A DNA stretch of 64,000 bases from JAWKOK01 sp963765875 (GTDB lineage: Bacteria > Chloroflexota > Anaerolineae > Caldilineales > Caldilineaceae), in the NCBI GenBank assembly GCA_963765875.1, contig CAVXYK010000008.1:186001-250000 (forward strand), read 5' to 3'. The notes below the pieces were generated by a model. The model saw only the letters and a list, made by a program, of their open reading frames with translations. It was not told the origin of the DNA and searched no databases. Of this stretch, positions 9,257-18,706 are shown piece by piece (the stretch's first letter is position 1; every line of letters starts with the position of its first letter). Position numbers and translations under genes: made by a program.

Positions 9257-10612
9257 TCAGCTACTCTGCAAATCGACCAGTGCTTGAGCAATCTTCAGAG
9301 CGGCATCCGGCTTGGCCAGTGCTGCCGCCGCCTCTTCCATCTGCCGTCGTCTAGCATCGTCCGCCAACAGCGCCAGTAGTTGCGGGGCTAATTCCGCTGA
9401 CAGGTCTTCATCCTCGATCACGATGGCGGCGCCGTGTGCGGCCAACAACTCTGCATTCGCCTGCTGACCCACGCCGGCAAAGGGCAACGGCACAAGAATC
9501 GACGGTAGATGGGCCACCGGGAACTCCCCTAGACTGCTTGCGCCGGCACGCGCCACGGTAATATCCGCTGCCGCCAGCGCCAGCGGCATGGCCTCGTGCA
9601 AGTAGGCCACCGGATGATACCGTTCTGCATACACATGAATCGGATTCGCTTTCGCCTCATCTTCATAGAGCGGCCAATCGCGTTCACCCACCACATGCAC
9701 GATGTGAGCGTGGGGCAGAAGCGCAGGCAACGACTTCCACACAGACTCGTTGATGCTACGAGATCCCAGGCTGCCACCCCAGACCAACACCAACTTCGGC
9801 GCATCATTCAGTGCATTCCCACCGTCGTTCCGGTCTCCCGGGCTGCTGTCCAGCGACCGCTCCAGTCGTTCGGCCAGACGTCGGCGGCTGGCGACCCGAT
9901 CTTGTGCCGCGTCCACCAGTTCCTGGCGAACGGGATAGCCCGTCACCACGGCCTTGCCTTCAGGCGCTTCGCCGCCAAAAAAGACGGCAACCTCCGGAAA
10001 GCTGACAGCTACACGCTCGGCCAAGCGACTCAGCGAACGAATGCTGGCGCCGGGCGACATGTCCGGCAGGTAGATCATCACCGGAACACCGCGCATACGA
10101 CAGGCCAGCGCCACCGGTGCACAAACATACCCGCCGGTCACCAGACAGACATCCGGTGCGAAAGAGCGCAGTATGCCGAGGCTCTCTTGAACGCCTTTGG
10201 CCATCCGCCCCAGATTGGAGACCGCCTTCAGCGGGTTGATCCCACGAATTTGTCCGGTGCGAATGCCCTGGTAGGCAATCCCTGCCTGGATCACCAGCGC
10301 TTGCTCCATGCCGCCGGTGCTTCCAACCCAGAGCACTTCCACCTCGGGCTGGTCGACCTCGGTTGAATCATGTTCAGCGCGAGCTGCTCCGTCGCGTGCC
10401 TGTCCGTCGCTGACGAGTGGCCGGCTTTCGCCTTGTGCCTGAGACTGGCTTGCGCCGGCTCGTCGTGTTTGTTCCGGCTGACCCGCTGCTTGATTTACCC
10501 CGAGCTGTTTTCCTGCGGGTTGATTTGCTCCCGCTTGATTTAGTTTCTCCGCGACGGCCAGTGCGGGATACACGTGCCCCCCCGTCCCGCCACCCGAAAT
10601 TAAAACGCGCAT
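9257..10612 (-). CDS. murG: UDP-GlcNAc undecaprenyl-PP-MurNAc-pentapeptide transferase MurG with N-terminal insert
   Basis: MurG adds GlcNAc to lipid I to make lipid II on the inner face of the membrane. The open frame extends to 10699, but the conserved MRVLISGGGTGGHVYPALAV starts at 10612 after an AGGAAG site, giving 451 residues. The UDP-GlcNAc site appears as LVWGGSLGSRSINE and ARAGASSLGEFPVAHLPSIL. Residues 25 to about 88 form a low-complexity Gln/Ala/Gly-rich insert between the first helix and the second strand (VEVLWVGSTGGMEQAL), absent from ordinary MurG. The insert coincides almost exactly with the 239-bp overlap with ftsW. Enzyme identity is firm. Confidence 0.95.
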   Translation of the reverse strand: MRVLISGGGTGGHVYPALAVAEKLNQAGANQPAGKQLGVNQAAGQPEQTRRAGASQSQAQGESRPLVSDGQARDGAARAEHDSTEVDQPEVEVLWVGSTGGMEQALVIQAGIAYQGIRTGQIRGINPLKAVSNLGRMAKGVQESLGILRSFAPDVCLVTGGYVCAPVALACRMRGVPVMIYLPDMSPGASIRSLSRLAERVAVSFPEVAVFFGGEAPEGKAVVTGYPVRQELVDAAQDRVASRRRLAERLERSLDSSPGDRNDGGNALNDAPKLVLVWGGSLGSRSINESVWKSLPALLPHAHIVHVVGERDWPLYEDEAKANPIHVYAERYHPVAYLHEAMPLALAAADITVARAGASSLGEFPVAHLPSILVPLPFAGVGQQANAELLAAHGAAIVIEDEDLSAELAPQLLALLADDARRRQMEEAAAALAKPDAALKIAQALVDLQSS

Positions 10613-11825
10613 AGGCCATACTACTTCCTGATCCGCCGCCAACGCCGGCGGTCTGACTATTATACCGGCTGATGCTGAGCAGAATACCGACCGCCGCAAG
10701 CACAGTGACCAGTGAGCTGCCGCCGTAGCTGATGAAGGGCAGCGTCACGCCGGTAGCGGGCGCCACGGCGACAACAACCGCCGTGTTCAGTAGCGCCTGC
10801 AACACGACAAGCGAGGTGATGCCAGTGGCGAGCAATGTGCCAAAACTATCCCGAGACATCAAGGCAATCCGCAACCCACGATAGGCAAACAGCGCAAAGA
10901 GCAGAATGACCAGAAGTGCGCCCAACAATCCCAATTCCTCACCGATGATGGCGAAAATATTGTCGCTCCAACTAACCGGCAGATATCCGGGCAACTTGGC
11001 TACACTGTTGCCCGGCCCAACGCCAAAAGGCCCTCCGTTGATGATGGCTTGCACACTCTGGACGGCCTGCCACTCGTCGCTCTCCAGTGGATTCTGAATT
11101 CCATTCCAGTATCTGGTTACCCGGTCACTTGCGTAGCTGCTGTAATTAATCACCAGTGCAAACGTTGCCGTAATCCCAACGCCAATGATCAGCAGCTGTC
11201 GCAGCTTGGCTCCGGCAATGAAGAACATGATCGAAGCGGTAGAGACGATCAAGATCGCCGTGCTGATATCCGGCTGAGTGACAATCAATACTGTGACAAT
11301 GCCCATGAGCACGCTGAAGGGAACCAACCCGACACGGACATTCTGTATCAGCGAACCCTTACTGGCAAGCCAGGCGCTGACATAAATGATAATCACGATT
11401 TTGGCGGGCTCGCTGGGTTGAACACTGCCGCTGAAATAGGTACGATTGGCGCCGAAAGTCTCGCTGCCGATCGGGATAACGGCCAACAACATGATCAACG
11501 CCAATCCCATCAAGGGTATGCTGAATTGTTCCCAGAGCGAGTAGTTGATTCGGGCCGCCAGGACTAACGCCACCAGCCCCACAACCGTCCACTTCATCTG
11601 GGCGGTAATATAGTGGAACGGATCCTCATAGCCGGCCAGTCCACGGGCATAACTTGAACTAAAGACCATGATCAGCCCAAAGAACAACAATATCATGACG
11701 ACGGCAAGCAGGCCCCAGTCGTAGCTGCCATTGCCCCGCGTATTCGTGCCGGCCTTGGATGCCTGCTTCTTCGTTGACTTCGATTTCGAGCCGGATGGCT
11801 GTGTCGTTGCTTTGGTCGCTGCCAT
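10374..11825 (-). CDS. ftsW: FtsW/RodA-type peptidoglycan polymerase FtsW with basic tail overlapping murG
   Basis: FtsW is the SEDS-family glycosyltransferase that polymerises lipid II at the septum. The product has a basic Ser/Thr/Lys-rich N-terminus (1-32) and about ten membrane helices. It has the SEDS landmarks GSVQPSEPAKI, QPDISTAI, and the end motif VTLPFISYGGSSLV. After SISRYNS (about residue 391) a normal FtsW would soon stop. Here the frame runs another 90 residues as a Ser/Arg/Thr/Lys-rich tail through the first 79 codons of murG. A double stop (TAATAG) lies in another frame just after SISR, so one indel could explain the tail. Either way the core enzyme is intact. Confidence 0.93.
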   Translation of the reverse strand: MAATKATTQPSGSKSKSTKKQASKAGTNTRGNGSYDWGLLAVVMILLFFGLIMVFSSSYARGLAGYEDPFHYITAQMKWTVVGLVALVLAARINYSLWEQFSIPLMGLALIMLLAVIPIGSETFGANRTYFSGSVQPSEPAKIVIIIYVSAWLASKGSLIQNVRVGLVPFSVLMGIVTVLIVTQPDISTAILIVSTASIMFFIAGAKLRQLLIIGVGITATFALVINYSSYASDRVTRYWNGIQNPLESDEWQAVQSVQAIINGGPFGVGPGNSVAKLPGYLPVSWSDNIFAIIGEELGLLGALLVILLFALFAYRGLRIALMSRDSFGTLLATGITSLVVLQALLNTAVVVAVAPATGVTLPFISYGGSSLVTVLAAVGILLSISRYNSQTAGVGGGSGSSMAYARFNFGWRDGGARVSRTGRRGETKSSGSKSTRRKTARGKSSSGSAGTNTTSRRKPVSGTRRKPATRQRRTGTRRSSSR

Positions 11826-11831
11826 TTTCTC

Positions 11832-13496
11832 TTACCCGCTGCTTTCGGGAAATAACGACGACTGTAGTCGGCTACCATTGAGCCTGGCGCCAGGCTGCCG
11901 CCTTGGCGGCGTCCTCTTTGCCGAGTTGCTCGCCGAAGCGAGATTGTTGCGATCGCGCACTAGCTGCCGAAAGTGTTCACCCCGTTCTTCAAAATCTCGG
12001 TACGCATCGTAGCTGGTGCCCCCCGGCGAAAGCAGAACGATGCTGTTTGGTTGGGCAACCCGCGCTGCCAGATCCACAGCCTCGTCCAATCGCTGAACAA
12101 GGCCGCAACTTGGGGCCTTGCGATTGGTCGCCTCGGCACGCTCCTGTACGGCATTGACGATCATCGGCCCGGCATCGCCAAAGCCGACCAACATGGTGAC
12201 ACGTGCGATGGTCTCGTCAGCAAAGGTCGTCCAGGGCAGATCCTTGTCCTTGCCGCCTGCGATCAAGATGAGAGTTGACAGCTCAGAATCAAAGCTCCGT
12301 AAGGCAGCCACCGCGCGCTCAGGCGAGGTAGCGATGCTGTCATTGACCCAAGTGACGCCATTGGAGATACTCACGACTTCCAGACGGTGCGACACGCCAG
12401 CAAAACTAGTCGCCACGCTTCGTATCCCTTCCGTCGAAGCCCCAGCCGCCCGACTGATGGCCGCAGCAGCGAGCAGATTGCTAACATTGTGATCCCCTCT
12501 CAACTTGACGTCACCTCGGGCACAGATCTCTTCACGTTCAATGACCAGTTTGTCGTCATGACAGCACGCGCCGTCCGGCTGATCGACCCGACAGGAAAAG
12601 GGCAGCACTTTTGCATTCCGGGCCGACAATTCTTGCCTGACATTCGACAACAGCTCACTCAAACCCCACTGTTCCGGCAACGCCGCATTTGCGGCAACCG
12701 CCACGTTCTCGACAACCGCATCATCCACCAACTCAGACGGCTGCGCAGCATTCGATGACTCGAAAAGTTCAGCAGTCACCGCGTCATCCGCATTCAACAC
12801 GACAGTCGCGTCGGACGGCAGGTTGAGCAGAAGATTTAACTTGGCAGCGCCGTAAACGGCCATGGTCCCATGACGATCCAGATGGTTGGGCGTGATGTTG
12901 AGTATTGCGGCGATGTCGGGTCCGATGCTTTCGAACGGCCCATAGGCAATCTCAGGATCGAATAGTTCCAATTGGAAGCTACTCAGTTCGAGCACTATCG
13001 CTTCATTGGCCCCAATCGTACGCAGTCTGTCGATCAGCGGAATCCCGATGTTTCCGCCGACATGCACAGGTTTCCCGCCGGCAGCCAGCATTTCGCCGAC
13101 GAGTGTGGTCGTTGTCGTCTTGCCACTGCTGCCTGTGACAGCAATGATCGGACCCAATCCGTGTTGCCGACAGAGCTGCATGGTCAGCAGGCTATCATTG
13201 CTCAGTCGGATGCCGCGGGCGATGGCCGTCTGCACGATTTCCAGCTGAGGCGGCACACCACCGCTAAGGCAAAGCAGATCGGCCTCATCCAGCAATGAGA
13301 TCGGATGGCCACCCAGAACCAGTTTGATTGGCAGATCTTTTAGCGCCTCGATCTCCGGCTGCAGTTGTTCGGCCGGTGCGGCGTCGCTGACAACAACGTC
13401 GGCGCCGTTTCGTGCGAAGTAGCGCGTCAAGGCCAGCCCTTGGCGGGCCAACCCCAATATCACGACCTGTTTACCTGCGAAATCAAACCAGTTCAC
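11832..13496 (-). CDS. murD: UDP-N-acetylmuramoylalanine--D-glutamate ligase
   Basis: MurD adds D-glutamate to UDP-MurNAc-L-Ala. The GTG at 13496 is preferred to the TTG at 13520 because CCGAGGAG lies six bases before it and the product then starts NWFDFAGKQVVILGLARQG. The P-loop ITVTG-type motif reads IIAVTGSSGKTTTTTLVGEM. The catalytic LELSSFQLE and NITPNHLDRHG follow, and the C-terminal domain has SHRLEVVSISNGVTWVNDS. At 554 residues it is about 100 longer than usual. An extra stretch lies around residues 260-310 and a basic low-complexity tail (about 35 residues) sits at the end. It follows mraY by 32 bp and precedes ftsW by 6. Confidence 0.95.
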   Translation of the reverse strand: MNWFDFAGKQVVILGLARQGLALTRYFARNGADVVVSDAAPAEQLQPEIEALKDLPIKLVLGGHPISLLDEADLLCLSGGVPPQLEIVQTAIARGIRLSNDSLLTMQLCRQHGLGPIIAVTGSSGKTTTTTLVGEMLAAGGKPVHVGGNIGIPLIDRLRTIGANEAIVLELSSFQLELFDPEIAYGPFESIGPDIAAILNITPNHLDRHGTMAVYGAAKLNLLLNLPSDATVVLNADDAVTAELFESSNAAQPSELVDDAVVENVAVAANAALPEQWGLSELLSNVRQELSARNAKVLPFSCRVDQPDGACCHDDKLVIEREEICARGDVKLRGDHNVSNLLAAAAISRAAGASTEGIRSVATSFAGVSHRLEVVSISNGVTWVNDSIATSPERAVAALRSFDSELSTLILIAGGKDKDLPWTTFADETIARVTMLVGFGDAGPMIVNAVQERAEATNRKAPSCGLVQRLDEAVDLAARVAQPNSIVLLSPGGTSYDAYRDFEERGEHFRQLVRDRNNLASASNSAKRTPPRRQPGARLNGSRLQSSLFPESSG

Positions 13497-13528
13497 CGGG
13501 CCACTCCTCGGCAGAGCCAATTCGTAAA

Positions 13529-14533
13529 CTACAACAGTGCCAATGCCACACCCAACATGCCGCTCAACACACTGATCAACCAGAAGCGTTCCTTCACTTG
13601 CATCTCGCTCCAGCCCATCAGCTCAAAATGGTGATGAAGCGGCGTCATTCGAAAGACTCGCCGCCCCTCGCCATATAGGCGCCGGGTCATCTTGAAATAG
13701 CTGACCTGGATCATGACGCTCAAGGCTTCGGCAACGAAAACGAAGCCTACGATTGGCAGCAACAACCATTGTCCCGTCATGATGGCTACAAGGCCGAGCG
13801 TTGCTCCCAGCGCCAGGCTACCGGTATCGCCCATAAATAGTTGAGCAGGATAGGCGTTATACCAGAGAAAGGCCAACAACGCGCCCACCAGCGTGTAGCA
13901 GAAGACCGCCAGGTAGATCTGGTCCTGAAGGAAGGCAATCAATCCGTAGGAGGCAAAGGCAATACTGCTGACGCTGCCTGCCAGGCTGTCGACTCCATCA
14001 GTCAGATTGACCGCATTGCTTACGCCCACCAAGATAAATATCGTCACCGGAATGATCAGCGGACCGATGCGAAAAAAGTCAGCGACGCCGGGTACGCCGA
14101 CGTAGTCCCAATTCGGAGGCCCAAAGTAGAGAACAAGACCAATCAGCGTGGCAAATATCACCTGAAAAGTGCTCTTCATGCGAGCGCTCATGCCCTCGCC
14201 TTTGCCACGGACCCCTTTGATTCCCTGCCAGTCATCGACTGCCCCGAGGAGCGCATACGATGCCAGACAGAAGAAGAGTATCAGCGTACTCTGCCCGATG
14301 GCGTTGAGACCCCACAGATCAGCGACGTTCAACACCCCGGTGATGAGCAGAACCGGAACAACTATCAGCACACCGCCCATGGTCGGCGTGCCCGTCTTGA
14401 CCTGATGCCGATCAGGTTGCTCGATCCGAATCTGTTTGCCGATTCCATACCGCTTCAACAGAGCGATCAGTGGCTTGCCCCAGATGACGGCGATAAAAAA
14501 ACTGACTGTGCCCAGCGTCAGCGCGTATGGCAT
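13529..14533 (-). CDS. mraY: Phospho-N-acetylmuramoyl-pentapeptide transferase
   Basis: MraY transfers phospho-MurNAc-pentapeptide to undecaprenyl phosphate to make lipid I. The 334-residue protein has ten hydrophobic segments and the family motifs KTGTPTMGGVLI, LLGAVDDWQG (first Asp pair), SNAVNLTDGVDSLA, FMGDTGSLALG, and the magnesium-site loop MTPLHHHFELMGWSE. Length and end are normal. It lies between murF and murD on the dcw transcript. No oddities were seen. Confidence 0.97.
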   Translation of the reverse strand: MPYALTLGTVSFFIAVIWGKPLIALLKRYGIGKQIRIEQPDRHQVKTGTPTMGGVLIVVPVLLITGVLNVADLWGLNAIGQSTLILFFCLASYALLGAVDDWQGIKGVRGKGEGMSARMKSTFQVIFATLIGLVLYFGPPNWDYVGVPGVADFFRIGPLIIPVTIFILVGVSNAVNLTDGVDSLAGSVSSIAFASYGLIAFLQDQIYLAVFCYTLVGALLAFLWYNAYPAQLFMGDTGSLALGATLGLVAIMTGQWLLLPIVGFVFVAEALSVMIQVSYFKMTRRLYGEGRRVFRMTPLHHHFELMGWSEMQVKERFWLISVLSGMLGVALALL

Positions 14534-14590
14534 GAAACAGGTGTCCTCACCTTAGTAGTGCACGCAGAAGCGATTGCGTGTAAGAATGCG

Positions 14591-16141
14591 CTATTGATGT
14601 TGCCCTGATGAAGACTCAGTGCGGTCATTGACGGTGAGTGCAGCCACAATTCGCTCCATCCCAACGGCCCTGCTGCCCTTGACCAATACCATGTCATCCG
14701 GCTGTAGCTCGACGCTTAGCAAGGCGATTGCATCCTCGGCATTGGACATCACGTCCAGGTTTTCGTGACCGAGACCGGCGACCATCGCCTCATCGGCAAT
14801 CGAGCGCCCCAACTCGCCCACTGTTACCAGCCGGTCGACCACACCGGCGGCCCGGCGGCCAACCATCTTGTGACCATCATCCGTCATGTCGCCCAGTTCC
14901 CGCATGTCGCCCAAAACGGCTACGCTGCGTCCGACGACGCCGGGTGCAAGATCGGCCAGCAGATTCAGCGCGGCGATCGTGCTCGTCGGACTGGCATTAT
15001 AGGTGTCGTCGATAATCGTGCACTCATTAATGCCGGGAATCACCACCAGGCGCAGCTGGCTGGGTGGATCTTGGAGACCAGCGACGATCTCCTCCCAGCT
15101 CAGGCCCTCCACCAATCCAACACTGGCGGCGCGCAACGCCGTATGTACGCTATGTCGCCCCAGAAGGGGCACTCGCACATGCAGCGTTTCGACCTGCGTA
15201 CCGTCCTGTGGCTGATGATGAAAACGAAAGTGGATGCCATCCATACCGGCGCTTTCAATCTGATCTGCCCATAGATCGGCTTCTGACGTCAGGCCGTAGC
15301 GAAAGATGCGTGCGTCAGTCCAGTTTGCCATCTCTCGGACCAGCGGGTCGTCCCAGTTGAGAACGGCGACGCCGCCCTCGTCAGCCGAGGGCAATGCCCT
15401 GACCAGCTCCGCCTTTGCTTCTTGAATGCGCTCAATCGTACCGAGCCGACTCAGATGCACCGGCGCCACGTTGGTGACAACGCCGACCTGCGGACGTGCT
15501 AATTGGCTAAGCCGATCTATTTCGCCCAGATAAGTCATCCCCATCTCCAGGACCGTACATTCATGTTCCTGTCCCAGGCCCAACAACGCCAGAGGCAATC
15601 CCTGATCACTGTTGAGGTTCCCAGGCGAATGGTAGACATCATATCGTTGGCGCAATACAGAGGCTGCAACCTCCTTGGTGGTGGTTTTACCCACACTGCC
15701 GGTAATCCCAATCACACGCAAATCCGGTCGACATCGATGGATCCGCTGAAAGCCGCCGAGCCGCTGAAGACTGTCAACCGTACTATCTACGATGTAGACC
15801 AGCGGCTCGTCTTGCACGGCATTTTCAGGAAAATTCGGCTGATGCTCCCAACGTCCTGCGCGACAATCGACAACTGCTGCGCCCTGTGCAACTGCGATCT
15901 CCAGGCCACGCTCCTCGCAAATGATGGCCCGGGCGCCTGAAGTCAGTACGTTTTCGAGAAAGTTATGTCCGTCCGTGTTCTCACCGGCCAACGCAGCAAA
16001 CAGATCGCCGGGAAGCACATTCCGGCTGTCCAATACCGCCCGTTGGATGGGCAGGGGCGCCAATGCCAATGGCGGCAACTCGCCGGTGAGCGCCTGCCAG
16101 AGCGTATGTTGAGTAACCCTTGTCGAAACGACTACGCCCAC
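14591..16141 (-). CDS. murF: UDP-MurNAc-tripeptide D-alanyl-D-alanine ligase
   Basis: MurF adds the D-Ala-D-Ala dipeptide to the stem peptide. The N-terminal domain has the RAVLDSRNVLPGDLFAAL recognition element. The P-loop is VIGITGSVGKTTTKEVAA, followed by SPGNLNSDQGLPLALL and EMGMTYLGEI. The C-terminal domain starts near IIDDTYNASPTSTIAAL. The start is a GTG with GGAG just upstream, only a few bases after the ftsI stop. The insert RAGRWEHQPNFPENAVQDEP (about 94-113) lengthens domain 1 a little. In most clusters murE precedes murF; here ftsI does. Confidence 0.96.
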   Translation of the reverse strand: MGVVVSTRVTQHTLWQALTGELPPLALAPLPIQRAVLDSRNVLPGDLFAALAGENTDGHNFLENVLTSGARAIICEERGLEIAVAQGAAVVDCRAGRWEHQPNFPENAVQDEPLVYIVDSTVDSLQRLGGFQRIHRCRPDLRVIGITGSVGKTTTKEVAASVLRQRYDVYHSPGNLNSDQGLPLALLGLGQEHECTVLEMGMTYLGEIDRLSQLARPQVGVVTNVAPVHLSRLGTIERIQEAKAELVRALPSADEGGVAVLNWDDPLVREMANWTDARIFRYGLTSEADLWADQIESAGMDGIHFRFHHQPQDGTQVETLHVRVPLLGRHSVHTALRAASVGLVEGLSWEEIVAGLQDPPSQLRLVVIPGINECTIIDDTYNASPTSTIAALNLLADLAPGVVGRSVAVLGDMRELGDMTDDGHKMVGRRAAGVVDRLVTVGELGRSIADEAMVAGLGHENLDVMSNAEDAIALLSVELQPDDMVLVKGSRAVGMERIVAALTVNDRTESSSGQHQ

Positions 16142-16144
16142 CGA

Positions 16145-18001
16145 TCACTCCGTCTCCGCATTCACGTCCACATTTGCGTCCACGTTCACGCTCGCCAGAC
16201 GAACCTCGTCAGACGGCACGTTCATATGATCAAGCAGCCTAGCCGCGGTCTGGGCGAAGGCCGGGGCCGCTGTGTACGAAGCCCACTGACTGATATCCGG
16301 ATCGGGCCGGTCGAGCTTGATCAACATGACAAATTGCGGATCGTCAGCGGGTGCAAAACCAACAAAGCTGACAATGGTCTCGTCTTCCGTGTATCCTTCC
16401 TTGGTCGGAATCTGAGCAGTGCCCGTCTTGCCTGCAATTCGATAGCCCTCAACCTTGGCGGCCGGTGCGCCGGTCTCCACCACATTGACCATCATTTCAG
16501 TCAGATCCCGTGCCGCCGATTCCGAAATAGCACTATGTACAACCGTCGGTTCGGTGTAGAGCATCTTGTCGTCCTGCGTGCGCGCCTGCACGACATAGGG
16601 GCGCATCAACTTGCCGCCATTGGCAATCGAGGCCGCCGCGCTGACCATCTGCAACGGCGTCACCGCCAAGCCCTGACCGAAACTATTTGCACCAAGATCC
16701 GACAGACTCCAGTCAAGCGTATTCGGCCACTTGACCGCGCCGGACACTTCGCCGGAGAGGTCAACCTCCGTCGGATCACCGAAACCGAAGCGGCGAATGT
16801 AGCGATAGAACGTTTCCGCGCCCAACTCTGCGGCAATCTGCACCGTAACGACATTCAGTGAGCGAGCAAGCGCTTCGGATGCCGTCACCCGGCCATAGGC
16901 CCTCCGATCGCTGTTGAAAAAGCCTCGCTCGCCTAGCGAGATTAGCCCCGTGTCCGTGAAGATCGTCGTCGGCTCAATCAGTCCTGAGTCCAGCGCCGCG
17001 CCCATGGTAATGATCTTGTAGATCGAACCGGGCTCATACTGCGCACTGACAGCCGGATTCGTGAAATAACTGGCATCATCAGCGTAGTTGTTCGGATTAA
17101 AGCCCGGCGCGTTGGCCATTGCCAGGATGGCTCCCGTGTCGGGTTCCATGACGATAATGGTTCCGCTCTGCGCCTTGTACTTGTCAAGCGCCTTCTCAAG
17201 TTCGTCTTCGGCAATCCACTGAATCGTACGATCGATTGTGAGGACAATGTCACTGCCGGCCAGTGAAGGCAGAAAACGCTCAACGTCTGGAGAAAGATTG
17301 GCCACCGGCTGAAAGGACCGCCCGGGCAAATCGGCGCCATCACGCCAGAGAAAACTATTGTAATAGCCTTCCGTCCCGTAGTACCCTTTGCGTCTGGCTT
17401 CATCTAGAATGTCGGTGCCGACCATACCGATCACATGACAGGCTAGATCCCCCTGTGGATAGTATCGATGTGGAACATAGTGGACATGAACGCTATGGAT
17501 CGGACCGATCGTATCCTCCGCTTCGAGCGCCTCTTTAAGTCCTTCGATCTGTCGTCCAACCTCCAGATCCAATCCCTTTGCCAGCAATGTATACTCTTCG
17601 TCAGCCATCGTAACCAGGTTCGCCTGCACCTCGATCGGATCGAGGCCGGCGATCGCTGCCAAATCATTCGCAACTTGAACACGGCCCTTTGCATTCAACT
17701 GCGATGGTGTCACAGAAATATCGACAAGAAAGCGGTCAATGGCAAGGAGTTCTCCGTCTCGATCGACGATGGTTCCGCGCGGTACATTGACATCTGGCAC
17801 GTAGTCAACCCAGACACTATCGGCACTGCCGAAAAATTGATAGCTCGCCAGGCGAGAAAGCACAATCAAGGCCAAAAGCGTAAAAACTGCGGCAATAAGC
17901 ACGAAGCGCCAAAACTCAATCTTCAGAGTTTTGGCTTGGTTCGGATCCGGCTGCACTTCAGGAGGCGCCTTGGGCGGGAGTTCGTTCGGCTCAGTTGTCA
18001 T
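16145..18001 (-). CDS. ftsI: Division-type penicillin-binding protein 2/3 (FtsI)
   Basis: FtsI is the septal transpeptidase that cross-links peptidoglycan made by FtsW. The 618-residue protein has a short cytoplasmic tail, one membrane anchor near 33-52, the PBP dimerisation region starting VPRGTIVDRDGELLAIDR, and the transpeptidase domain. The active-site serine motif is SIYK (in YEPGSIYKIITMG), then SLN (ARSLNVVTVQIA) and KTG (AGKTGTAQIPT). No PASTA domain follows. The C-terminus is a four-residue periodic tract (VNVD, ANVD, VNAE) encoded by a 12-bp tandem repeat at 16161-16196. It is 3 bp from murF. Confidence 0.95.
   Translation of the reverse strand: MTTEPNELPPKAPPEVQPDPNQAKTLKIEFWRFVLIAAVFTLLALIVLSRLASYQFFGSADSVWVDYVPDVNVPRGTIVDRDGELLAIDRFLVDISVTPSQLNAKGRVQVANDLAAIAGLDPIEVQANLVTMADEEYTLLAKGLDLEVGRQIEGLKEALEAEDTIGPIHSVHVHYVPHRYYPQGDLACHVIGMVGTDILDEARRKGYYGTEGYYNSFLWRDGADLPGRSFQPVANLSPDVERFLPSLAGSDIVLTIDRTIQWIAEDELEKALDKYKAQSGTIIVMEPDTGAILAMANAPGFNPNNYADDASYFTNPAVSAQYEPGSIYKIITMGAALDSGLIEPTTIFTDTGLISLGERGFFNSDRRAYGRVTASEALARSLNVVTVQIAAELGAETFYRYIRRFGFGDPTEVDLSGEVSGAVKWPNTLDWSLSDLGANSFGQGLAVTPLQMVSAAASIANGGKLMRPYVVQARTQDDKMLYTEPTVVHSAISESAARDLTEMMVNVVETGAPAAKVEGYRIAGKTGTAQIPTKEGYTEDETIVSFVGFAPADDPQFVMLIKLDRPDPDISQWASYTAAPAFAQTAARLLDHMNVPSDEVRLASVNVDANVDVNAETE
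16161..16196. repeat. 12-bp tandem tract in the end of ftsI
   Basis: Three diverged copies of a 12-bp unit (TTCACGTCCACA and variants) encode a Val-Asn-Val-Asp type period at the FtsI C-terminus. Confidence 0.6.
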
Positions 18002-18037
18002 CGATGCAATGCTATGATGTTTCCCTATGATGTTTCT

Positions 18038-18706
18038 CTATGATTTTTCTCTGATATCACGCAGAGTATCTGCGCCTGCCACAGCCCAATCCCAGACGCT
18101 CGTCACAGTCTGAATCAGTGCTTCCTCAGTGCGCTCCATCCATCCGCCATTCAAAGCGCCGGAAATCTCAACAGTCGGCCTCTGCAACTGAGTGTAGAAT
18201 GGCTGCGGCCCCATCGCAGTCGATGCATCAAGAGCCTCGGCCGGCCGCTCTACGTAGGTCGGCTCGGCGATTGGCACGAAGCCAGCGGAACGAGCGCGAC
18301 CCGCAATGCTGTCCAATTGGCTCACCATTGCGATTTCATATGCAACCTCAGCGTTCTGCTGATCAACAGTATCCAAGGTGGCCTGCAGGTCCGCTACGCG
18401 CACCTCCGCCGACAGAATCTGTGCGGCAAGCAACACCTGCATGAATGTGGCGGCCACAACTAGCAGCAGCACCGACAGAAAAAGAGCGAACCCTCTTGCC
18501 GTGGTCGGCAATGCCAGGGCTTGCTTGGCTGCGTCGTACCAGCCTGTCGCGGAGGGTGAATGCCAGGAATCAACTACGTCGGCGGCAGCAAAGACCGAAG
18601 CGTTGGGCAGCGTTGATGTGGGCGCCGATGTAGACGCTGATGTGGGCGATGATGTGGTGGTTCCTCGTCGAAACATACTAGCCTCTGATTCCTTCCTTGC
18701 CATCAA
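18038..18706 (-). CDS. ftsL: FtsL-like bitopic division protein
   Basis: The gene overlaps rsmH by four bases (ATGA) and precedes ftsI, exactly where ftsL sits in other dcw clusters. The 222-residue product has a Ser/Thr/Pro-rich cytoplasmic N-terminus (about 1-65), a single membrane helix near 72-98 (ALFLSVLLLVVAATFMQVLL), and then a heptad-like stretch (ILSAEVRVADLQATLDTVDQ, continuing to about residue 135). It ends with a RARSAGFVPIAEP element typical of FtsL/septum-initiator proteins. The N-terminal period of four residues comes from a 12-bp repeat. The family is inferred from topology and position because FtsL sequences diverge widely. Confidence 0.75.
   Translation of the reverse strand: MMARKESEASMFRRGTTTSSPTSASTSAPTSTLPNASVFAAADVVDSWHSPSATGWYDAAKQALALPTTARGFALFLSVLLLVVAATFMQVLLAAQILSAEVRVADLQATLDTVDQQNAEVAYEIAMVSQLDSIAGRARSAGFVPIAEPTYVERPAEALDASTAMGPQPFYTQLQRPTVEISGALNGGWMERTEEALIQTVTSVWDWAVAGADTLRDIREKS
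18615..18662. repeat. 12-bp tandem repeat in the ftsL-like gene
   Basis: Four copies of a 12-bp unit (GATGTGGGCGCC, GATGTAGACGCT, GATGTGGGCGAT, GATGTGGTGGTT) encode a Ser/Thr/Ala/Pro period of four residues on the minus strand. Confidence 0.8.
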
